Shown piece after piece: positions 57,766 through 64,000 of a stretch of 64,000 nt of DNA. The notes beneath the pieces are model-generated. The model saw only the letters and a list, made by a program, of their open reading frames with translations, did no database searches and was not told where the DNA came from. The first letter of the stretch is position 1, and every line of letters starts with the position of its first letter. The translations under genes were made by a program, and so were the position numbers. Source of the stretch: Branchipolynoe longqiensis (Eukaryota; Annelida; Polychaeta; Phyllodocida; Polynoidae); assembly GCA_030323885.1 (NCBI GenBank), contig CM059199.1, positions 77,162,781-77,226,780 of the forward strand, written 5' to 3'.

Positions 57766-57899
57766 ATGAATGTAGAAGTAAGTAATATAATTTTAATTCA
57801 GAAAACAAGGCTTGATGTGAGTGTATGTGTTTGTGAGGCAATTCCTTTTACTCTTAGCCTGGGTCTTATTATATTAGTTCTAAGGCAAGAGGGGATTGT

Positions 57900-58170
57900 G
57901 GGTATATATGTCATATAGACGAATTGCACCACCAACGGCCCACTGATGTCATTAAGGTGATGGATAACAAACAACTGGTCACAGGAAAAGGGTCGCAAGT
58001 GGTCGCAAGATGATCCTCACTGATCACTGACCTTCTTGCGACCATTTGGTCACGATGAGGTAAGTGACCATTGCTTTGGTCACAAGGAGGTCGCCCGTGA
58101 ATGTGGGTTCTTTGGTCCAAAATGGTCGCAAAGTGGTCGCAAGCCATAGTGTGACTGGAGCTTAAATTTG
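57900..58170. repeat. GGTCGCAAG inverted and direct repeat cluster
   Basis: GGTCGCAAG or its complement CTTGCGACC occurs five or more times (57988-58141), together with GGTCAC/GTGACC, in both orientations. The segment can fold back on itself. Possibly a MITE, but no clean ends were found. Confidence 0.4.
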
Positions 58171-58590
58171 TGCAGTCCGATGAAATCTTTTTTTAAAAAT
58201 AAAAATTATTATTTACGTTTTGATTCATTATACCCAACTTAGATATTGGGGCATTAACTAGTAGTATTTGTGGGACCGCATATACAGAATAATCAGTGAA
58301 TTTACTAGTTACTACCTCATCCCATTGGATACTTACTTTGAGGAAGGCATTAGGCAGGGAAACCACAAACAAATTAGGTCAATCTCATGACCTGATTTGT
58401 CTTGCTCTCATTTCCGATACCATATATGGCATTAGTCAGGTTCCAAGACATACACATTACTAGGTCAACTCACATCACATGACCATTGCAGGTGGTAATC
58501 TGTGTCATCACTACAGGACTTTTGGAAAGCTTGCCGAAATGATCTTGGGTTCCTTTCAGTAGGTACCGGCCGCAAAATTAAAAAATATGC
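58171..58590. other. Sequence without recognised features
   Basis: No open frame, repeat family or RNA gene seen. Confidence 0.55.
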
Positions 58591-58599
58591 ACAGGGTAC

Positions 58600-58910
58600 A
58601 ATATTCACCCTATTCACGCGTGACCTAATTAGGCATCAGAACGAGGCTGATTGACTTAATGTTAAACATTTGAAAACATTAGCATATAGCTATAGTCAAA
58701 ACAATAAACTCCTAATGAAACCACAAAGGGCTACTAGAGCAAATAATGCACCACTACTGAAGCAGACCAGAAGCCAAATAAAAGCTCATGAGAGAAGCAC
58801 GCTGGAAATGGCTGCCAAGGTGTGGAATGCCCAAACGGTAAAGGAAGACAAATTCCTGACCTAAAAACTTACAAAAAATATCTATGCAAATTAGGCTAGG
58901 AAACCCCCAC
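58600..58910 (+). mobile_element. LINE (CR1-like) reverse transcriptase C-terminus
   Basis: RANNAPLLKQTRSQIKAHER then STLEMAAKVWNAQTV: the rS....a.kvWN.lp end motif of CR1-like polyproteins, with stop at 58861. The same 3' UTR follows at 58920. Confidence 0.65.
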
Positions 58911-58919
58911 TAAGCCGCG

Positions 58920-59090
58920 CTGCAAAGGGGCATGAGATATGTCACAGCCCACCAGCGGGACGCCCAATGGAAGGTAACTATGCCAAGAGTAGCCAGATAA
59001 CGCACCACACAGCTACGTACAAGCCTATGATATGTAAATAGGAGTAGGCTAGTCTAGTAATAAGAGTAGAACAAAATAAAATACATATAT
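58920..59090 (+). mobile_element. LINE 3' UTR
   Basis: GGGGCATGAGATATGTCACA...GTACAAGCCTATGATATG...TAGGCTAGTCTAGTAATAAG. It follows the RT end above and matches 22206-22398. Confidence 0.65.
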
Positions 59091-59349
59091 GACAAGAAAA
59101 CCCCAAAAAACTAACATAGGCTACTAACCATACCAACCAATTATCTATCTGCTACTGAAATGCAGGCAATCAAATAACTTATCAGCAGTACTGTGTGGTA
59201 AGATAACACCAACTCTACAACTGGCCAGCATTGAAAACAAGCCTGGGTACCCGGGCTTATATGCTATGGACAGTATAAATACAGCCTCAATAAAAAAAAC
59301 AAAAAAAAACAACAACAAAAAAACACGTTGGTATTGCCAATCAGTGGAA

Positions 59350-59502
59350 ATGGCGGCAAGACACTGTTGTGTGCCATTCTGTACGAGCGACGACAGAACT
59401 AAAGGAGCTGAAATTATGTCGTTTCATGCATTTCCTCGGGATGTGATGTTAAGGAAGAAATGGATTATTGCCATACGCCGAGATGAAGGCCTTCATTTCA
59501 AG
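59350..59502 (+). CDS. THAP-domain first exon (orphan in this window)
   Basis: ATG at 59350, then MAARHCCVPFCTSDDR (Cx4C), MSFHAFPRDV, LRKKWI and EGLHFK, ending AAG|GTAATG at 59503. The C-P-C spacing, F..FP and the invariant Trp define the N-terminal half of a THAP zinc finger, a DNA-binding domain of host regulators and P-element-type transposases. The expected second half (CxxHF) would be on a following exon. I did not find it before 61480. An A-rich tract precedes the start. Confidence 0.65.
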
Positions 59503-60845
59503 GTAATGTCAGTCAATAAGCCATTGTCAGCACTGCCTTCAGTGTCGGTGTTTTACTACCTCACCACGAGGTCACTCACTGCACATGTGGCCAAACTAAA
59601 TTAAGTTAATGTATTACAATGAGATCGGTATTGATAGAAAACTCCTGAAAATACATGTCCAATGCAACCAAGATCATCTCTCCATTCATTGGGATTTCAA
59701 AAAAGAAAGTTATGGTAGTTGTTGTGACGTACAATTAGTAGACCTGTATGTGCGCATCGCTGTGTTTTCCGACTTTCTACCAGGTGGAACTGCATGGCGC
59801 TGACTGTGTTGTGGCATATGTTTTTGCTCTGGGTCCTCAAATCTTTTGAATCTGTCAATTAGAAGTTTAATGAAATTGCCCTGAATGCTTTCTTTTTTCC
59901 CATTCATTTAAAACCTTAGCTAATCACCAACATTTTAGGATATATCCATATTTTAACCAACAGCAACGACATTCATGAAATGTTGCAACCATTCAAATCC
60001 AAGCTACAACTGAAGGTTGTATTTTTGTAATTAGAAATAAAAAGTAAGAACATTATCCATGAGGACATTGAATTGATGAATACATTTGATTAATTTATTC
60101 CAGCAGTAATTGTAAATTATGCAAAATGCATCACAAAAAACAATGAAATGGCCGTGAGGAATTGGACAAATTTCACCCTTTCTTTCGCCAACCCTATCAA
60201 GTATCATTGTTGCTCAAATTTTTCAATATCAATGGTATTCCAATAAGCTAAACCACATGTATTATAATAGGTATCCCGAGTGATTTTTAAAAACAGGTAT
60301 GGGCTTAATTCAATGGATTTCATCTGTTATGACATTTAATTTGAAACAAAATGATCCTTCATTTGTCAAAATCGCCCTAATATTAAGGAAGATATGGGCG
60401 TTTCTAGGTTGTTACTTAATTGGGCCCAAACAAACCTAAAAAGATAGCATGTATGATGGTCCCCAGAATTAAAACTAATCACCCTATCTCACTTCTAAAG
60501 CCCTTTTCTGGTGATCCCATGGCCTGTATAAAGAGAATATAGAGATCTAGGGGTATGAGATTGTTACATTTCAAGATATGAATCTTAAAAAATGCTAAGA
60601 ACTACAATTTCCCACAACTCTCCATTGTTCAAATTCAGCTGTGGAACACTTTTGGAAGTGGGCTTGTAGAACAAATGTGCACCCCAGATGGATTATCCAT
60701 ATTCCACCCTGAGTCTTGTCACCACAATTTTTTTTTCAAGACCTCATACGATTGGGAAAAAGTGTATATAAATAGGTCCAAAAGGCTCCAGATGTCAATT
60801 TGGCAAGTGATAAAATTGGGTAAAAGATACACAATTTTAAGGATG
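59503..60845. other. AT-rich sequence after the THAP exon
   Basis: Short chance frames only. No THAP continuation, repeat array or RNA gene recognised. Confidence 0.5.
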
Positions 60846-60849
60846 TTTA

Positions 60850-61385
60850 AAATGACACACACAAATCACCCATACAAGATAACTAACTGCATCATATTTT
60901 CAGGCTTTATTAGGCTCAGTATCTTCTTTCTATTTACATTATATACAATACACTTTGATATATGTGAATTACTTTAATTGTACAATGAGTATGATCAAAT
61001 CTGCCAAAATGACCAATTTTGAGCAAGTTTAAAATGACACAGACAATCACCTGTGCAAGATAATTGCATGAAATCTTCAGGCTTTATTATCATCAATGTG
61101 CTCTTTCTATTTACAGTATATACAATACGCTTTGAAATATGTGAATAATTTACAATGATTGTGATCAAATCTGCCAAAAAATGCCCAATTTCGATCAAGT
61201 CTGAAATGGCACAGAAAATCACATGTACAAGATAAGTCCATGAAACCTGGAGATTGTACTATCATCAATATGCTCTTTCTATTTACACCATAATCTCTGT
61301 CTCTCTCTCTCTCTATATATATATATATACACAATACACCTTGACAGATGTGAATTACTTTAATTTTACAATGATCTTATACATT
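60850..61385. repeat. Three diverged tandem copies of an approximately 180-bp unit
   Basis: AAATGACACACACAAATCAC (60850), AAATGACACAGACAATCACC (61032) and AAATGGCACAGAAAATCACA (61203) begin successive copies. Each continues with TCTTTCTATTTACA and ends GTGAAT(T/A)A-TTTACAATGA. The third contains a (CT)n(AT)n tract at 61297-61328. Confidence 0.8.
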
Positions 61386-61519
61386 TCTTCAAAAGTAGCA
61401 AAAGTCCTTGCACATGGCCAGTCAGGTAATAAGTACTACTACCACATAGGTATCCACTACTACCACATAGGTATGCGGTAATGATATGAAAGTCAATAAG
61501 GACATGAGGTCAGTGTCAG

Positions 61520-62407
61520 TCATGGGGGGAGGGACCCCGAAGAGCCCTCCACCAAAACGGAGGAGAGGGCTCGAGGGGCACCCGAGGCGGCGATCCGAGG
61601 GACGTAGCCATGCACGGCATCGGAGGTCCAGGTGCCCTGGGCCATTATGTCCTCCAGGGGCACCCCGGCACGGTGGCAAGCCTGGGTGGCTCCGCAGCGA
61701 AGGCTGTGCAGGGTGTAGCCATCCGGGGAGGGCACCCCGAGGGCCCGGAGGGCACCGCGGAGTATGGATGTCAGGCTCCGCGGGTCGAGAGGGCGGCCCA
61801 AGGGCAGGATTAAGGCCGGGTCAGCATCGAGGGCTGGCACAAGGGTGGTGGAGGCGGCCCAGGCCGCCACGGGGCAGAGTGGGTGCCCGGCCGAGGCTGG
61901 GATGAAGAGGGCCACCGCCCCCGAGGGAAGTCTGATGGTCTTCGAGCTCCGGGGTGTAACTCGGTGCCCCGCAGGGGCGGGGGCGACGTCGGCTCGGGTA
62001 ATGGTGTGTGGCCCGCCCCACGCCTCGGGGCAAGGGGAGAGGAGGCTGGACTGCCTCAGCATCCCGTAGTACCCGAGGAGCAGGGTGGCGCGAGGGACGA
62101 CGCCCGAGGGCCCGGCAAGGGCGAGGTGCACGGCAACAGCGGCGAGGCAGGCAGGCATGAGAGGGGGTGCCGGGCGGGGGACATGGCCGGAGGCCCGCTC
62201 GCCCCCTCGGCAGACGTCTCGGGCGAGGCGCGAGGCGAAGGCCGAGGAGTCACCCCCGGCCACCTCGAGCCAGGAGCGCGCCCCGGAGATGGAGTTCCGA
62301 ATGGAGGCCGGGGCGACGCGGCGGGCATAGAGCGAGGCGGTGTAGGCGGCCACGTCAAAGGGGGTGGGAGCCAGAGGGTCCCAGTGGTGGCCCGAGGCGA
62401 ACTCCAT
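61520..62407 (-). CDS. DIRS element G tyrosine recombinase
   Basis: An intact 295-codon frame (ATG at 62407), possibly extending upstream as LAPSTWR in an adjacent frame. Core-binding domain PTPFDVAAYTASLYARRV. Catalytic domain: MLRQSSLL (Arg I, about 62050), TPRSSKTIRL (Lys), LHSLRCGATQ (HxxR, about 61700), GTWTSD and HGYV (Tyr). The Trp replaces the second catalytic His, as is common. It lies 105 bp downstream of the RT frame in the same orientation, with the order seen in F2. GC-rich and free of stops, unlike other elements here. Confidence 0.85.
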   Translation of the reverse strand: MEFASGHHWDPLAPTPFDVAAYTASLYARRVAPASIRNSISGARSWLEVAGGDSSAFASRLARDVCRGGERASGHVPRPAPPLMPACLAAVAVHLALAGPSGVVPRATLLLGYYGMLRQSSLLSPCPEAWGGPHTITRADVAPAPAGHRVTPRSSKTIRLPSGAVALFIPASAGHPLCPVAAWAASTTLVPALDADPALILPLGRPLDPRSLTSILRGALRALGVPSPDGYTLHSLRCGATQACHRAGVPLEDIMAQGTWTSDAVHGYVPRIAASGAPRALSSVLVEGSSGSLPP

Positions 62408-62512
62408 GTACCCTCGGGCCCGGTGGCGGCGGTTCCCTCCAGGTGGATGGGGCGAGGGAGGCGAGGTGGAGTCCGTCCACGGCGGCGATCTCCGTGTTGG
62501 TGTAGCCTGTAG

Positions 62513-63838
62513 TTAAAGTCCGGGGTTATAAGGGAAATCGTTATGGTTTGCATATGTGTAGACAAGCCCGAGGCGGGCGACCTCGTCTCGGGCCACAGCA
62601 GCCCAGCGCCCGGGCAGGTGGGCGCGGCTGAGGGCGTCGGCGAGAACGAGGTCGGTGCCGGGCTTGTGAATGATGGTAAGTTCGAAGCAAGCCTCGGCCG
62701 CCATGAGCCAGAGTTCCCTCGCGCAAGTCCCGAGGGTAGGGTCGCGCGCCCTCCGGGACTCTAGGGCGGCGGCGGAGGCCATGTTATTGGTATTGATGAC
62801 CACATTGGCTCTGGCGACGTCGACGGGGAGGAGGGCGCAGAGGGCGACCACGAGGTTGACCGCCTCGAGCTTGTGAATGCTGGGGAAGCGAGCGCGGAAA
62901 TCCTCGGAGTACCCTCGGGCGTAGCACAGGGTTGAAGAGTATGCGCCCCCGCCGGTGAGGCAGGAGTCGCACTCTATGACGACCCTCCGGGTGGCCGGCA
63001 CGCGGAGGAGGCCGTTGGATGCGCGTCCATAGGCCGCGAACCAGGCAAGGTCCTGGAGGGCGTCGTCCCCGAGGGTGATGGTGGCGAAACCGTGGCAGCT
63101 GCGCAGGGCCGTGAGGAGGCAGGCCATGAACTTCCTCACGGGGAGGACGCAGCTGCCGATGTGGTTGAGGCGGCCGAGGACGCTTTGAAGGGCCTGGCGC
63201 CCGAGGGTGGGGGCCACAACTCGGGCCTCACAATCGGCCACGAGCTCGTCTACCTTGTCGGGGGCGATGCGGATCATCATGCCCTCGCTGTCGATGGCAA
63301 AGCCGAGCCAGGAGACTCGCACCGCCGGAGGGTGGCATTTTCCTGAGGCGACCTCCCGGCCGAGGGCGCCGATGAGGGCGATGAAGCCATCGAAGGCCTG
63401 GCGGGCCCTCAGGTAGGTCAACTCACACCCGACAACATCGTCCACATAGACGTGGGCGTGGTAGCCCTCCCGCCGGAGGATCCAGGCCACCGCCGCGGTG
63501 ACCCTCACGCAGGCGGCACCCGAGGATCGGCATCCGAAGGGGAGGGCGAGGTCGACGTATGTGGCCCCCTCGAAGGTGACTCCGAAGAGAGGGCAGGAGA
63601 GAGGGTCGGCACGCAGCTGGCGGTAGGCCCTGGAGATATCGGCCGTCCAGGTGTACGCCCCCGTGACCTCGTGAACGAGGCGGCACCCCACGTCGGCGAC
63701 AGATGGGAGCCTGTAGGCGTGGGGGATCCCGAGGTATTCACATCGGGGTATCCCCGCATTTACACTGCCTCCGGGAGGGTATGAGAGATCGACAATGACC
63801 CGCCTCTTGCCCGGGTCGGATTTGGGGCGGGTCATCAT
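62513..63838 (-). CDS. DIRS element G reverse transcriptase-RNase H
   Basis: A 441-codon uninterrupted frame, probably continuing upstream beyond the window's right edge. RT: RRVIVDLSYPPGGSVNAGIP, WTADISRAYRQLRADPLSC, LALPFGCRSSG, YVDDVVG (intact active site, about 63435-63448), WLGFAIDSEGMMIRI and LQSVLGRLNHIGSCVLP. RNase H: VVIECDSCLTGGGAYSS, HKLEAVNLVVAL, NTNNMASAAALESR and IHKPGTDLVLADALSRAHL. It ends just before the recombinase frame. With both proteins open, this is the best candidate for a recently active element in the window. Confidence 0.88.
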   Translation of the reverse strand: MMTRPKSDPGKRRVIVDLSYPPGGSVNAGIPRCEYLGIPHAYRLPSVADVGCRLVHEVTGAYTWTADISRAYRQLRADPLSCPLFGVTFEGATYVDLALPFGCRSSGAACVRVTAAVAWILRREGYHAHVYVDDVVGCELTYLRARQAFDGFIALIGALGREVASGKCHPPAVRVSWLGFAIDSEGMMIRIAPDKVDELVADCEARVVAPTLGRQALQSVLGRLNHIGSCVLPVRKFMACLLTALRSCHGFATITLGDDALQDLAWFAAYGRASNGLLRVPATRRVVIECDSCLTGGGAYSSTLCYARGYSEDFRARFPSIHKLEAVNLVVALCALLPVDVARANVVINTNNMASAAALESRRARDPTLGTCARELWLMAAEACFELTIIHKPGTDLVLADALSRAHLPGRWAAVARDEVARLGLVYTYANHNDFPYNPGL

Positions 63839-64000
63839 CGGGGAGACCTGTGTCCAGGGGGTGAACGGGGGGGGCTAGGAAAGGGCCAGCGAGGGTGCCG
63901 TGGGCGAGCTCTGTGGATATGAAGTCCCGGAGGTGGACTAGGGAAGCCAAACTCCACGAGGTCCTTATCGTGGTAGTCCCGGAGGCGGCTTCTCCAGGCG
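63839..64000 (-). mobile_element. DIRS element G, upstream RT region (edge)
   Basis: GC-rich continuation of element G on the minus strand with frames broken around 63840-63900 (a run of G at about 63867). Gag and the 5' terminus lie outside the window. Confidence 0.5.

Noticed and set aside
61486..62512. Plus-strand Gly/Arg-rich frames antisense to the DIRS recombinase
   Set aside because: GC-rich shadow frames of the minus-strand gene.

Overview
This is animal (metazoan) nuclear DNA. The evidence is a multi-exon Kelch-like gene with GT-AG introns, tRNA-derived SINEs, CR1/RTE-like LINE fragments, Ty3/gypsy and DIRS retrotransposons, several DNA transposons and a 148-bp satellite. This mix fits a repeat-rich marine invertebrate, but I cannot name the species from sequence alone. 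Almost every long open frame in the minisatellites is an artefact of units that lack stop codons.

Layout. (1) 1-22.6 kb: four plus-strand exons of a KLHL18-like BTB-BACK-Kelch gene (126-266, 12945-13143, 15279-15439, 22436-22572). Reading phases match at all three exon-exon joins. Each intron is filled with its own minisatellite family (unit lengths of 10, 16, 19, 20, 21, 40 and 50 bp), and most arrays run right up to the splice sites. Before exon 15279-15439, a 1.3-kb array repeats the splice acceptor together with the first bases of the exon. (2) 2315-6669: a 4.4-kb DNA-transposon-like element with about 270-bp terminal inverted repeats. It carries broken frames of an unusual protein family and lies inside a degraded minus-strand gypsy element (1103-7530). 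(3) 24035-35212: a gypsy element (A) with short LTRs, inserted in the 40-bp minisatellite. It is itself split by a hAT-like MITE (25679-26348) and by a second gypsy element B (about 28221-33205). (4) 36451-36945 is an assembly gap, followed by about 50 nearly identical 148-bp satellite units to 44395. That satellite tract was later invaded by a TA-flanked MITE and a DIRS element. (5) 45.66-54.7 kb: two DIRS-type tyrosine-recombinase elements, with a gypsy integrase block between them. (6) 54.7-64 kb: gypsy RT/RNase H with a 3' LTR, more SINEs, LINE ends, an orphan THAP-domain exon, and a largely intact minus-strand DIRS element running off the right edge.

The kelch-repeat exons that should follow exon 22436-22572 are not visible in the remaining 41 kb. 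Either that intron is very long, or the contig is misjoined near the gap or satellite. The strongest leads are the long-TIR element with its possible nuclease-like protein, the amplified splice-acceptor array, the nested-insertion chronology, and a base-paired hairpin with a compensatory change at the 5' ends of the two DIRS elements.
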